NCBI RefSeq assembly: GCF_016920785.2
Contig: NW_024609836.1
Coordinates: forward strand, 10,508,018 to 10,572,017
Reading direction: 5' to 3'
Origin: Ixodes scapularis
Taxonomy: Eukaryota > Arthropoda > Arachnida > Ixodida > Ixodidae
DNA: 64,000 nucleotides
Below are positions 11,770-23,263 of this stretch, piece by piece. Under the pieces are notes generated by a model. The model was not told the DNA's origin and did not search any database. It worked only from the letters and a program-made list of their open reading frames with translations. Position 1 is the stretch's first letter; the number at the start of each line of letters is the position of its first letter. Both the position numbers and the translations under genes were made by a program.

Positions 11770-13298
11770 GTCGCTACTTTTCTGTATAAAAAGGCTTTAG
11801 TTTTTACTTTTTTAGTTTACAGTGTTCCTTACAACCAGAAACACCTTTGTGACACTTGCTTTTTTTAAGAATACTTTTGTGACAAAACGTGGCTTCGTGG
11901 GAGAAAAGGGAAATTTTGTATTAGGACGATAGGTAAAACCTCTGTTGTGATGTGGAATCACTGTTGCCAACCGACGCAGCGCTCGTCACCCTTCTGACTG
12001 GACCCAAGTTGCGGTGGAAGTTCTGGCTCGAGTAAATCCGAGTTACTCTCGCGGTCACGTGATCATACTTAGAGCGACCCCAGCGATGCGCTGTACGCCT
12101 AGCACGCGCCAAACGAGCGAGCTTTGGGCTTTCAACGTTGCCACCGAACGCAGAATAGTTGTTGTTGTTTTCTTCTGTTTTTTTTTTTGTATTTTAGTGC
12201 GTTTTGTAGATATTGCGCTTTCTGGTTCACGAGCAAGCAATGTACTCTTTCATCATCTCCGTTCCCCTGAGTCTAGTTCTCGGAGTAATGATGCCGGAGC
12301 TGAGGCGGCTCCAGAAATGGCGGTGCTGCGATCACCTATCTTGCTCGACCCTGCATCATATTTTGGGTTTCCACTGCTTTTACCATGATAGTTGAGGAAA
12401 GGGGCAATTTGTTTGCCCACTCTTGCTTGGTTCAGGCGGTGAAGGATAAAAAAAGAGGGGGTTCCAGGGATGATATGCGGCTCTCCTGAGATCAGGGGTT
12501 TCCGCAGGAATTGAAATTAGTGGGGGTGTCTAAATATTGAGGGGGGGGGGGGGGAGTTAGGAGAGTTAGGGAGGGATATTGAGAATAGAGGAGTCGTTGC
12601 GAATTGAGGGGGTGCCTTCAGAAAAACAAGAGGGGGGTGTACAGTAATCCCCCCCCCCCTTTCCAGGGGGTGTTTAAGGAAATCCCTGCCCGAGATATTT
12701 CTCTCGCCTGTCAAGTTCAACACTATACGTGCCTGGAACGCGTCTCTGGTATGTTTAGCATCATATTTCGCCCACGCATCTAAAAATGATCTCGAAGTGG
12801 CAGCAAAGGCCGTGACAAACCTGCAGCGTCATGCTGTGTGGGATTTCTCCCAATCCTAAGTGCTGGGCAAAAAAGATTTAAAAAAAGAAGAGCACAAAAG
12901 AATGCGAGTGTCGCTGTCGTCGCAGTGCGCCAACTCCTGGCTTAGGCGGAATGGAAAGCTGGAGAGCAACTTGCAGCGTAACGGGCGTCTGCCACACCCA
13001 CCGTCGCTACTGTGACACTGTGAGGATCGCGACCGGTAATAACACGAGACGTCGACGGCGCCATCAGACGGAAATAGAGGGACCACTTTGAAGGTCATGG
13101 TAAGCATTGCGTCCTACAAAGGGATCCCGGACGCGTTCCAGGCACCATTGTCAAAACATAGCGATCCACAGATTTCTCGGAGAGTAGGAAAATTCCTATA
13201 CCCTTTGCTCGCTGAAGTAATGAAAGTACCCCCCTCACCGTAAATTGTCGCAGAAAGTTGAAGTGAATCAACTCTTCATTCTCAACGAAAATCCTAAG

Positions 13299-13342
13299 GC
13301 TTGTCAAGTGAAGCCTGCAGCTGCAGGCTTAACTTGACAAGC
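13299..13342. repeat. 44-bp near-perfect palindrome
   Basis: The half-site gcttgtcaagtgaagcctgc is followed at once by its reverse complement with one mismatch. There is no loop. Confidence 0.85.
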
Positions 13343-13742
13343 GAAAGTCAATTGGACTCCTTTTTGTAAAATATATATATTGTAACGTGCGGGCGAGCGG
13401 GTCTGTATTAATCACGATGTTTAAAGCCCGAGACTAGAAAGGGAATTCAAAGACAAAATTAAAGGGACAAAAGAAAGTGGACGGACAGCGTCTAAACCGA
13501 CCATTTGAGACGCTGTATATCCACTATCTTCTGTCCCGTTTATGTTCCTTGGTATTTCCTTTTCTGCGTTGCTTTTCCGCTTTGGGCTCGGCTTTGCGAG
13601 AAGGGAGGGGGGGGGGGGCACTCGTAACCTTCCATTCGAAAAGTTTCAAATGCCCCCCTCCCCCCCCCCCCCCCCCCCCAAAAAAAAAAGAAAAAAAAAT
13701 AGAAAAGACAAAAGGAAGGCTTCGAGAGAAGCCATAAATATC

Positions 13743-13776
13743 GCCCTAGCTCCTCTCTTTGGAGAGGAGCTAGGGC
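13743..13776. repeat. Perfect 15-bp hairpin with TTTG loop
   Basis: The arm gccctagctcctctc pairs exactly with gagaggagctagggc around a 4-base loop. No U-tract or gene context suggests a terminator. Confidence 0.85.
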
Positions 13777-14719
13777 CAGCCTGGCCCAAACTCCGTTCTC
13801 CCCTAAGCTGACAGTGCGCTGGAAGCTGCCCGCTCGCTTGTACCATTCATACTTGTATAGTGTACGGCGTGATCACGCTCTCATGAAAGGGAGGCGGCTG
13901 ATTGGTCCGGCGAGAGTGTTTACTCCCACCGCACTGTCTGCTTAGGCATGAACGGGGAACAGAGCGCATTCTTGGCCTGGGTATCGCGTATCTTCTCGCC
14001 GAAGGAGGAAGCGATTACTTTCTGCGGACAGGGTTGGAAAGGCCTTTCGCAGCTTGTGGCCTCATCTGGTCTTCTGGATGAAAAAAGAAATACCGGGAAA
14101 GAAAGGAGATAAAAGAAAAGGGAAAAAAAGGGACTGGGGAAGGAAATTGTATTCTTTTTATTGGGGCCAATATTTTCTCCCAAGCGGGACTGGATGTAAT
14201 GTTTGCGAGAGTGAGAAAGAGAATGGGAGAACGAGCGAGAGTAGAAGCAAACTCCCCTAGATACGAGGGCCGTACTGTGCGGGTGCCTTACGTCATCTAC
14301 CGGAGGCCATCGCGGGGCGGGGATGGGCTGCGTCAGACTATGACTCGTGTCTGGCCAGTGAGGAGCGAGGACACCGGTCTCGGCCGGACACTGTCTCAGC
14401 ACTCCTGTCAAGTGCCCCGAGATGCCTTCAGATTGATGACGTTAGGCATGCAGCACTGCGACCTTCGTCTATTTGGGAAATCTGGATATAATGAATGGGG
14501 AAAGGGAAAAAGAAGCTTAAGAGTGAAGTGGTCGAGAGTGAAACGTTAACAGAGAATATAAAAAGAATAATTAGACGAGAGAGATGCTTATAAAAAATAT
14601 AGCGTTTATTTGTTATTTTTATTTCAAGGTATTGCCAATCCCTCTTTGGAGGTTTGCACGTATATATATACAAGGCAAATATCAACAGAACGAAAAAAAT
14701 ATTGCGCGTTGAAACAGGA

Positions 14720-16570
14720 ATTACGTGTCAATTCATAAATTGAAAAAGTATTTTGTTGTCTACTGCACCAATCAACGATTCAGCACTTGCATAACTAAGG
14801 AAGTGCTTATCTGGACTGTTCCATTCTTTCATTGCTGAAGAAAAAAAAAAAGCATTTAAAACTGGCAAGACATGACTCAGCGATTGTTTTGCTATGCTTA
14901 TGTCTAGTGGCTCTAGCTTGTGATAGCTGAACTTGCTTGTTTTAGTACTTGTTACTGCGTCGTTTAAAATTAGGAAATGTGAAACCAATTTGGCGGGCTC
15001 AGCAATGGTAGTAGGAAATGTGTGACCCAGTTTTGTGTGTCCACCAATGGTTAAACCACCATTTCCTAATAGATCTGTTGTCGACTGAAAACAGCTTTAT
15101 TTGTACTAAACAAATCTAACTACCTTTTTCTGCACGATTTTTATAATTCTTACATCAATCTATGTATGTGAAAGCCAGTATGTATTTGCGTAGTCTAGTA
15201 CTGGACGTCCAATAGTGGCTTTAGTTCGCCAGTCCAATGCATTAACTCTATTTTCCGAAATAATGTTCTTTCAATGTCTTCGTTATTTGTAAACTATTTA
15301 ACGTCTGCATTCTAGCTCAAGTCAGATGCTGATATAAGATTAATATACTTATTTGTGGTGATCCATCATTAACACTCTGTGTTATCTCAATACATTTTTT
15401 TAGTGACGTTGGCCACAAGCTTGTTTGAATTTAGAGTCATTCACCAGTTACCCCACCAATCGGCTACCTACTTTAGAGATTCCTTTCATAGAATTTGGTC
15501 AGCTTGAGTTGTTATCTCGAGATAGATAAAACAATCTTCGGGGAAAAGAATGTTTTAAATCAGCATAGATTTCATTGACAGTGTCGTTTTATAGATTAAA
15601 AAAAGTGGTGCCAGAACAGAACCTTGCGACACACCAGCACCTCACCAGCTCGAAGGGCGTGTCCTTTATAACATACAAATTGAAACAGATTTTTTAAGTA
15701 GTGCTCAATCCAAGTTAATATAGGGCCCTGAACCATAATGTGTGTCAGCTTGATTATGAAGTTTGACGTGTGAAGTACGGTCAAAAGCTTTTAGCTGGTC
15801 TGAAATATTACATGTCTTTGACTTCTGTTGTTTATGAGGAGCTTAAAGCATGCACATATAAGGGATATGAGTCTGTAGTTTGAGTCTGGGACATGTTCCC
15901 CAGATTTGTGAATGGGTACAACTTCTGCCATTTTCCACTCAGTTTGCAGCGAAGACAAACTGAGAAACATGTTGAAAGCTAGCACTACGTACTTTCTAAC
16001 CCATTCTGCATACCGTTTGAAAAATATATGTGGGATTTCATCGGGGACCGCTACACTTTCTAGTGTCCAGTTCAAGCAGCAGTGCAAGAACGCTTGGCTC
16101 GCTGACTGTTAGACTTCAGCTAACCCTTCAGTGGCGTTGTTATTTGGATTTAGAAATGCAGCTATAATGCCATTGTTATAAGTAAAAGCAGACTAAAAAA
16201 AAACAAAAAACTACTGATTTCATCTGCATTATTTTTGTCTCCTGGGTCTCAGACTACCTTTTCTTCCTTTTTGGCATTAATATGGTTCCAGAACTTTTGC
16301 GGGGGATGCTTTGATAAACTCGCGAGGAATAACGTTATTGTACTTATGTTTAACTTCTTTCATTTTCAATTTAAGCACACGCGCTTGTTCCGAAAGGTTT
16401 ATTTAGCAATCTGTAGTTTCGAAGTCTGTAATGGAATACTGTCTAGATGAATGTTTTAAGCCGTTTCAATCGACGTTTCAGATAAATCATATCTCACGGG
16501 TTATCTGTGGGTTACGTACGCTTCCTTGTCACTTTAAGTGTTTGGGGGCACACTGGGGTAACGCAATGAT
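14720..16570 (-). pseudogene. LINE ORF2 reverse-transcriptase remnant
   Basis: The minus-strand translation shows the linker IPREFIKASPAKVLE-like text (about 16300), then WKMAEVVPIHKSG and SNYRLISLICACFKLL (RT motifs 0-1, about 15900). WIEHYLKNLFQFVCYKG follows, then the catalytic region near 15534-15545. There the usual F-A-D-D reads F-P-E-D, so the enzyme is dead even where the frame is open. C-terminal text MKEWNSPDKHFL is at about 14800. RT copies LINE RNA at the target site. Confidence 0.8.
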
Positions 16571-16578
16571 TCACAATA

Positions 16579-16809
16579 GACCCTTTTCAAAAGTCAGCGC
16601 CATCGCCTTTCTGCCATTGCTTGATCCCGTACTTTGAACATGTATTGGCATCGAGGGCTGCGTCAGAACTCGGCATGAACTCGGCTCAGCTCTAATTGGA
16701 AACGAGTGTTGCGTCGGCGCTCGGCGAGAACTCGGATCCAATCACGCACTGCTTTGTGCTCAAGAAATATCGACCATCGGTGTTTTGCAATTAACTTTTT
16801 AAAGGGGTC
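16579..16809. mobile_element. Small TIR element (MITE) nested in LINE ORF2
   Basis: Ends gacccttttcaaaag and the inverse of gacccctttaaaaag form a 15-bp imperfect TIR around 231 bp. LINE linker coding is recognisable on both sides, so this is an insertion. The target duplication is not clear. Inside, two degenerate copies of a gcgtc.g..ctcggc..gaactcgg motif lie side by side. Confidence 0.5.
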
Positions 16810-16905
16810 CATCGTTTTGAACTTGTACCATAGATTATCTATGCTAATGGTAGTACTGTCACACATTTCGCAAAAATCAGAGAATTTAAGCGGAAGTATA
16901 AGTTA

Positions 16906-17699
16906 AGGCTCTGTTACACTCCGACGTAACGCGCGCGCAGGCGAACGCCGGCCGAAGTCGGCTACGTCACGTCAGTCACGCCGCGCGCGTCAAACATTCG
17001 CCCTCTTTATACTCCGGCGTCCCTGGCGACTCCCGCGGCTGTGCTTCGGTGGGCCGCCGGCATGGCGCATGCGCAGAACCTGACTACGAGGGCACGTTTC
17101 CTGTGAGAGTGCGCCACTTCCGGTTCCTTTTCGTTTCGAATAGCAGACGAAAATTCTCGCGCTTCTTGAGCGCCAAGTTCGAGCAATGGCGTGGACGTAC
17201 CTTGCACGAAGAAAACTCGCGCTTGCACTGTTGGTGCACCGCCTGCACCGCAAGCGTAGGCGGTCAGTGTACATATGGTACATCTTTGACAAGCGCCCGG
17301 TCTACGGTACTCAAGCTTCCTATTGTCGTAGACACACGGGTGAGGACGAATTCCCTCGATCAGCTTTTCGACCGACCGAGTCCGATTCTTCAAACATGAC
17401 GCCACACGGAGTGTATGGTGCTCCTGTCGTCTGCTATTGCTCGTATTCGCCGCGCTTCCCGCGCGAGGGCTGCCGGGAGCCAGCGCTTGATGCATCCTGG
17501 TCCGGCGTCGCTGGCGCGGCCGGCGCGGAATACGGCATGCTCCATTTTGGCGCCGAGGCGGTTAGGCTGCGTCGAACGCCGCCGGTCGCGTCGGTTACGT
17601 CAAGACGCCGGAGTATAGAGCGTCGGGTTTTCGCCGACGTGGCGTCGCTGTGACGCGCTCGCACGCGCTCACGCGTTACGTCGGAGTATAACAGAGCCT
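16906..17699 (+). mobile_element. PIF/Harbinger-like element with TTA target duplication
   Basis: The element starts aggctctgttacactccgac and ends with the inverse (gtcggagtataacagagcct), giving TIRs of at least 28 bp. It is flanked by TTA at 16903-16905 and 17700-17702. A 3-bp TTA/TAA duplication is the hallmark of PIF/Harbinger. The 794-bp interior is strongly GC- and CpG-rich, unlike the AT-rich LINE around it. A frame at 17186-17653 (starts MAWTYLARRKLALALLVHRL) is reminiscent of the basic N-terminus of Harbinger transposases, with later text in shifted frames. No catalytic DDE part is present, so it depends on another copy. Confidence 0.75.
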
Positions 17700-17702
17700 T
17701 TA

Positions 17703-18440
17703 GGGGACATGCATCACCAGCGTTGTTGAAATCAAAGACGTTAGGGATACAGCCGGAGGAGGGCACACAAATGCGTTCAGGTATTGTACACAAAATTCTT
17801 CCATGACCGTATACGCCCTCTAACACATCTAAATCACTTTGGGCTTGGGGGAAATGGTCACTAAAATTACGAAGTCTAGTAGACCACAAGACAGCCCCTG
17901 TACCCGGGTTGGCTCCCTGACGACGTTTGTTAGGTTAACGGGAACTGAAGACCAAGGAAAGCATGTCAAGTAGGCATGCGAGGGTGCAGCAAATCTCAGA
18001 AAATCTCAGTGACATTAAAATCGCCCATCATGATGATGCTTTCATCCTTGATATGTCGGTGCATATGATCAAACAAACCATGCAGGTAGTTTGGGACCGA
18101 ATTGAGAGGCCGGTAATGCAGACCATCAAAGACAAATTAGCGGATCGAGTAGACGTTACATTGTAGAGTTTCGGCTTATTTTACATCAGGCAAAAGTACA
18201 TTAGGTATACCTTGTTTTAAAAAGGCTGCTACACCACCCAATCTAGATGGACTGTCTTTCCTTAACATAACGCACTTTGGAGGAACAATTTCACTATCCC
18301 GTATCAAGGAATTTAACCATCTCTCTTAATGTAACGATGTTTTGTTGAAATGCTACGATAGAAAATTCCAGTATCTCTACTTTATTTAAGAGGCTTCTTA
18401 CATTCATATTGATGATTGTAATTTTAGCAGGTGTTGCATG
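17703..18440 (-). pseudogene. LINE ORF2 endonuclease (EEP) remnant
   Basis: Near the start on the minus strand is an NVRSLLNKVEIL segment, the usual beginning of LINE endonuclease domains. Further on come SPSRLGGVAAFLKQGI and MMGDFNVTEI. The GDFN motif (18014-18025 on the + strand) is a signature of apurinic-type endonucleases that nick target DNA. Frames are interrupted. The domain is then cut by the Harbinger-like insertion at 16906-17699 and resumes below it. Confidence 0.7.
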
Positions 18441-18469
18441 GTCACTTGCTAGACTTACTCTGTAGCCGA

Positions 18470-19050
18470 GTTTTTTTGTTTTTTTTCTACTAAAACTTTA
18501 TAATTTGTTGCACTCGTCCCACTCATACAAGTGGCCGTCTATTTTGACCTTATCATGAGAAAAAGAAATTTTTCTGCTTATCTTGGTTCACTTTGGTACT
18601 GTTTTACAATTTTGTTTGTATTTTTTCTACAGGGTGGGAAACTCCTCGCTACTAAAAAGATTGTACACTTCAGTTATACGCAGTTCTTCAATATTGCTGT
18701 TTTGTCTCTGCTGTCCAACAGTTTAAAAATAATCGACCGAATTTCGTTGTCTATCTTTCTTCCGGGCCGGTGAAGATTTTCAATACCTGCCATTTCTACG
18801 TTCAAGATTTCAAATGGGACATAACCCACGACTATTTTTTCGAGCATTTCACTCTTTTCGTTGTCTTGTTTCTTTAATGTTGTATATCATGAAGGTTAGA
18901 CATTCTGCTTTATATTTTCCAAGTCATCCAGCTCTTTTTTTCATTTTTTTTCCTAACGTTTGTTTTGAGCCCCGCTATTTTGTTCTGACATGCACAAATA
19001 TTCGTGTGGAGCGTACCCAGGCTTTCCCACTTAAACTGGAAGGCTGAGAG
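18470..19050 (-). pseudogene. LINE ORF1 remnant
   Basis: The minus-strand translation contains, in broken frames, MIYNIKETRQRKE, then IENLHRPGRKID, then IIFKLLDSRDKTAILKN. This matches the layout of LINE ORF1 proteins of the L1/CR1 ORF1 type, in which an RRM-like part follows a coiled coil. Such proteins bind the element's RNA. Stop codons and frame changes show it is not functional. It precedes the endonuclease remnant directly, as in a bicistronic LINE. Confidence 0.6.
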
Positions 19051-19445
19051 TCAGTGATTTGTCTTGACCTTTTTGTTCTCAATGTGTTTTGACCGGGGTT
19101 GGGCTCGATGTCCCCGTATTCTCCATAGCACCATCTATTTCCTTCTTCTTCTTCGACGTCCCCACTCAGTAAAAAGCAGCCTTCTCAGGAAAGCAATCAC
19201 ATCACACCGTCGGCACTGCAGTAAGGTCAAGCAGGCATTATTACTACGGAAGATCTTTTTATAACGTTTGCTCACCAGAACAAGAAAGACAAAAGAGTTG
19301 TTGAACCTCGTGTCGATGATGCTACAATGCCCAGTGTCAAATTGCAGTTCGCTGCGCGTTTTTCTAGCCTTAAACGTTGATATCCTTGTCGATGTATTGT
19401 TTGCTTGACCAGAGAAAAGCCACCTCCAAGGCGCCGCTTTCGCTG
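19051..19445. other. No recognised feature between LINE and relic
   Basis: This may contain the LINE 5' end, but no motif identifies it. No exon-like sequence is seen. Confidence 0.3.
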
Positions 19446-20995
19446 ATGGCCACCGACAGCGCGATCCCTCTCATTTAATATAGAAGTCCCGAGAGTCTTT
19501 CACGCAAGGAAGTGGTTTGGCTATTACCCTGATGTCTGAGAAATATAGAGTTTCGCTTTTCTTGGAAGCTCTTGGTAGTGACGATCGCTGAAATCTACGG
19601 AGCATCGTCAACGGCATCCTCAATGACGGTCTGCAGCAGAAAGACGACGCGGAGTCGGTGATCAATGATACCACGCTTGGAATCTTCAGCAGCCCAAGCC
19701 GCTGAAATACTTTACCAATAACCGGCGCGATTAGCTGCCACCGGAGTCCTGACCCCCTTTTCGCCCTCCGCCAAGTGCACTGCGCGACACTGCCTTCGCG
19801 AAGACGACTTCGGCGCATTTTTGCGTTTTACTTCAGAAGGGTACTGGCGGGCAGAAACATTTACCACTTAGGGTTAGTACCCCACCTTAGCATTTTATGC
19901 CCTTATAATAGTTGTTATGACAGTCCTTTGAATATGAGAGGAAGAAAAAAAAAGCGGCGATAGCTTTTTCTGTTAACAGAGTCGCGGAGTGTTCTTGTGT
20001 TTACCTGCAGAATTCGTTATGCCGTCTGTCTCGTTCTGCAAAACAAACATATTCTAGCGTACGGATTTAAAGACGGAACGTTCAAACATTCCTTGGCGAT
20101 GATCAGCGATGGGAACGCTGACTTTGACGGCTACTTCGGCCATCCTTCCCGGTAGACGCTCCGGATCCATCGCAACATTTTCGCGATGACCTCACCGCTG
20201 CAACGGGGGGCGTGCTGCTTAAGATTGCCAAGCTCTTGGGAAAGGAGCAGGGGCGGCGTCTCCGAACTTACGCGAGCGTTTTTTATCTGTTGATGGGAGC
20301 GATCAGCTTTAGTGGCATGAAGGCCGAAGGGAGGCGCGAACGCGCCAAGTCTATTTATGACCGGATCTTGGAGCTCCCAAAACATTAAGTCCCAAAGACG
20401 TTGCCGAACGTCTTTGGGATGTAATGTTTTGGTGTTGGGAAGCCGGTTACCGTGCACCTTTGCCGCAAGGGGTTCGTTGGTGATGGAGAGGGCATTTCTC
20501 TGAGGATGATGTCGCGCGGATGCAGGAGTGGATCGCCCTCAAGAGCAGCTCTTCACGGGTTATGGAGCTGTGGAAAAACGTCGATCAGCCTTTATCCAAT
20601 AGCTTGCCGCTTGGCAGTGGGACTTTGGACAGGTCAGGAATTCTTCCAGTGATCGTTCCGAAAACCGTTGCATTATTCTACGCAACAAAAATAAATTAAT
20701 TTAGCATTCTTGCGTTAATTACAGTAATAGCGAAGTCATTGGGCATTGGCGTCGCGTTGAAGAACGTGTGGATACTGGAAAGAAAGCGTTCGGAACAAAA
20801 TAGACATCTGGCCATTTTGTTCCAAACGTTTTTCTTTTTCTTTTCCGAAGTGCGTGAAAGCGCGTCCCCTGGCACAAGCTCTTGGCATTGACACTGCTAC
20901 GACGTCATTTGGTTATCGGCTTTTTCTTCTCACGTTTTTGAGAGAACGCCTGCAGCGGGCGTCGGCTACCACAAAAATCCTAAAGCCTGAATGAT
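19446..20995 (+). pseudogene. Unidentified intronless protein-coding relic, frameshifted (possible endogenous viral element)
   Basis: On the + strand, long protein-like stretches follow each other in changing frames: about 19446-19475, 19530-19590, 19590-19780, 20020-20157, 20155-20390, 20430-20697 and 20845-20990. They are separated by single stops or one-base shifts and by two hairpins (20377-20432, 20787-20828). Stretches such as LLKIAKLLGKEQGRRL and FSEDDVARMQEWIALK have globular-protein composition rather than the composition of a random frame. There are no introns and no poly-A tail. The span would code for about 400-500 residues. I do not recognise the family. A processed pseudogene, or an integrated copy of an RNA-virus structural gene (known to be common in tick genomes), are both possible. 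No restored sequence is given. Confidence 0.35.
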
Positions 20996-22984
20996 TCTGC
21001 TCATACATCATACAGGAGACAGTCTACAAGCCTCCGCAATATCCACGGTTCGAATGCTGCGTGCCAAGTTTTCTCTTTGATCTCATTGCCATGCGTCATT
21101 CGAAGCACGGATCTCGGGGGGCATGCGTTCGAATCTGTATGCAGACTGCATTTTGTATGATGTCCAGAGCGCGACACTGTTAGCGCGTACAAGCGATCGC
21201 CGGTTTTCCTCGTTTTTCTCTTTGAAACCAAGGGATGTCATCCAAGTTATTATGGCTGCGGAAAGAGCTCATTTAGTTCTATAATGTAAGTGATAATATT
21301 TCGTGCTCGCTAATACTATTTAGAAGTAAAATGCGAAAATGCGCCGATGTCGTGTTCGCGCTAACAGTGTCGCGATGTGTACAAGCAGCGTGACATTGGC
21401 TTAAAAAAAAGCTCAAACACTTCTTGAAAAAAAAAAAAAATGAGCTACAGGTGAATTTTGACGTATTGGTTATCCCGTGAATCTGTATAGCACGTCTGTT
21501 TTCCCCGAAGATGTAATTAAACGCGAGAAAAGACGAAACACCTTCGATCACTCGCGTCGTCAAACTGGGATCTTTGGGCCGTCAAGTGCGTGTCGGCGTG
21601 TGGACAGCGCGTGGAATTGCTAGCTTGCAAGGTATATTCCCCCACGCTGACACCAGTCGTGACGTCTCTTTCTGACCTTTTTTTTTTTAAAAAAACAGCA
21701 AGAGTGCGCGTGCATACCTTTGACAGGCGCTGAAGGGGCGTGAGAGGGGAAATTTAGAAAAGTCCTAATATGACGTCACGCCCCGAGAAGGATCAGCGGT
21801 ACCTTAACAATTAATTTCTGCGGCCTCCGTGCACCGAATTAAAAAAAAAAAAAAACTAGTCTCGACATTTGTAATGCTGGAGGCCAAATAAAAACGATTT
21901 AGGTTATTCTTTTTTTTTTTTTTTTTTTCATGTACGGAACCGCTTTAGTTTTCCTTTCAGACAGGGCAAATATTCCAGAAATTGCATTATTGCTAGGAGG
22001 TTGTTCCCCAGCTTTGCCAAGATCCTCGCGTTGCAACACGAATTACTGGGACCGAGCTCTGGGTCGCTCAACTCGTCAAGCACCAAGTTGGGGCCGAAGT
22101 TCGCGGAGCGTGCTGATTGGACTCTCGCGACGATGGCGTCACGCGGGACATGATGTCAATCATCCAAGCTTTCTTGGTGCTCAAATTTGAGAAAATTCGT
22201 GAAGCACAATATCGTTGCGAGCTTAATAGGAGCGCGCGGAAGCAACACTGTGGGGCCAGCCGATTAAACGGCTGCACTGATGACGTCGCGCCCGCCTGTC
22301 CCTAGATTCTTACGCCGCGTTAGAGTCAATACTGTCTAGATTGGCCCCAGGCTGACTTTGAGTACTCTGAACTTTCTCGTGGCAAGGTTGTCGTTTGTGG
22401 AAGTTAACAGTGCTAAAAAAAGAAAACCGCATCTCCACGTGGTGAATGATGTTGATTGGGGCGAAGCTCTGGTGGTGCTTGTCTGCGTAGACGCTCCGCC
22501 GCCGCATGCCGATCCTTTCGTTCGTTTTATTCACGTCACTGTGTGGTCAAATGCTCAAATGCGTATATAACCACGTTCCATACCACACATTCTCTTTCCG
22601 ACGTTCCACAATTTTGGGATGGAGTTATTTGAGGCCAAAATCTTCGCTTTGGAATCGAGGCGAGGATTGAGCTTTGTGATATTGTGCAGTGGTGCGCGGT
22701 GAACGCGGCTTCGAAGCTCATGTTCCGCCATTGTCAACAACGCTGTTGAGGTCACCCAGAGGTGGTGTATGTAGTAACGTCAATAGTGTTTGAGTGATAA
22801 AGGGCGACGGGTGATAGCGAAAAAAAAACGGGAAAGGGAAATAAAAGGGATACGACCAACACACACACACACGTACAAAAATAGGGGTTGGTAAGTGCTG
22901 CAGAGAATGATTGGGAGACGGGAGTGATGGTAGTGATCAAGGGGTATTTCCCTTCCCCCCAATTGTTTATCATATATTTCTGAA
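20996..22984. other. No recognised gene
   Basis: This holds A/T homopolymers (21425-21440, 21840-21855, 21910-21930), a CA run near 22860 and scattered GACGTCA words. Open frames lack family motifs. Confidence 0.4.
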
Positions 22985-23007
22985 ATCTTGGCATTCACTA
23001 TATAAGA

Positions 23008-23225
23008 CTATGGTCTGTGGCTCGGGCTCGGTGTGGCAGCGTTGTTAGTATTCTTGTGAGTATACGCGACATACCCTTGAAGAGACGGGTCGCAGTTGGT
23101 CTCTTGTAGCGCGATAACATCGGGGGACGTATTGCGATTGCCGATGTATTGAAGCAGAGCTCCGCGTTTACGACGATAGCCTCTGCTGTTCCACTGCCAA
23201 ATTATGGTATAATGTTTTGTTGCTT
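23008..23225 (-). pseudogene. LINE ORF2 N-terminal endonuclease fragment
   Basis: The frame reads IIWQWNSRGYRRKRGALLQY and then PDVIALQET, the standard opening of LINE endonuclease domains (W-N-x-R-G ... D-x-x-x-L-Q-E-T). The fragment ends about 70 residues into the domain, so the catalytic His/Asp residues and the entire RT are absent. Confidence 0.8.
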
Positions 23226-23263
23226 TTGCTTGCGGTATAGTGTTATAATACGTGTGACTGTGT

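Larger units (their letters stand above)
11777..14569. other. No recognised gene; G-rich tract and two perfect palindromes
   Basis: This holds a G-rich low-complexity tract (12520-12665), C and G runs at 13608-13680, and two near-perfect short-loop palindromes (13299-13342 and 13743-13776). Open frames of 60-160 codons run through low complexity on both strands and lack family motifs. Confidence 0.45.
14700..19050 (-). mobile_element. CR1/L2-like LINE, degenerate, with two nested DNA elements
   Basis: Read on the minus strand, this gives ORF1-like, endonuclease and reverse-transcriptase regions in the expected 5'-3' order (19050 to 14700), with many stops and frameshifts. ORF2 remnants are found on both sides of the inserts at 16579-16809 and 16906-17699, so the two DNA elements landed in an existing LINE. 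The 3' end near 14700 has A/T-rich sequence but no clear tail. The order ORF1, EEP endonuclease, RT is typical of CR1/L2/Jockey-type LINEs. The precise clade was not determined. Confidence 0.8.

Noticed and set aside
13743..13776. Rho-independent terminator-like hairpin
   Set aside because: No U tract follows and no bacterial gene is present; it is one of many hairpins in this genome piece.
17007..17889. Several 100-160 codon frames on both strands
   Set aside because: They lie inside the CpG-rich Harbinger-like element or cross its ends. At most a fragment of a transposase N-terminus is credible.
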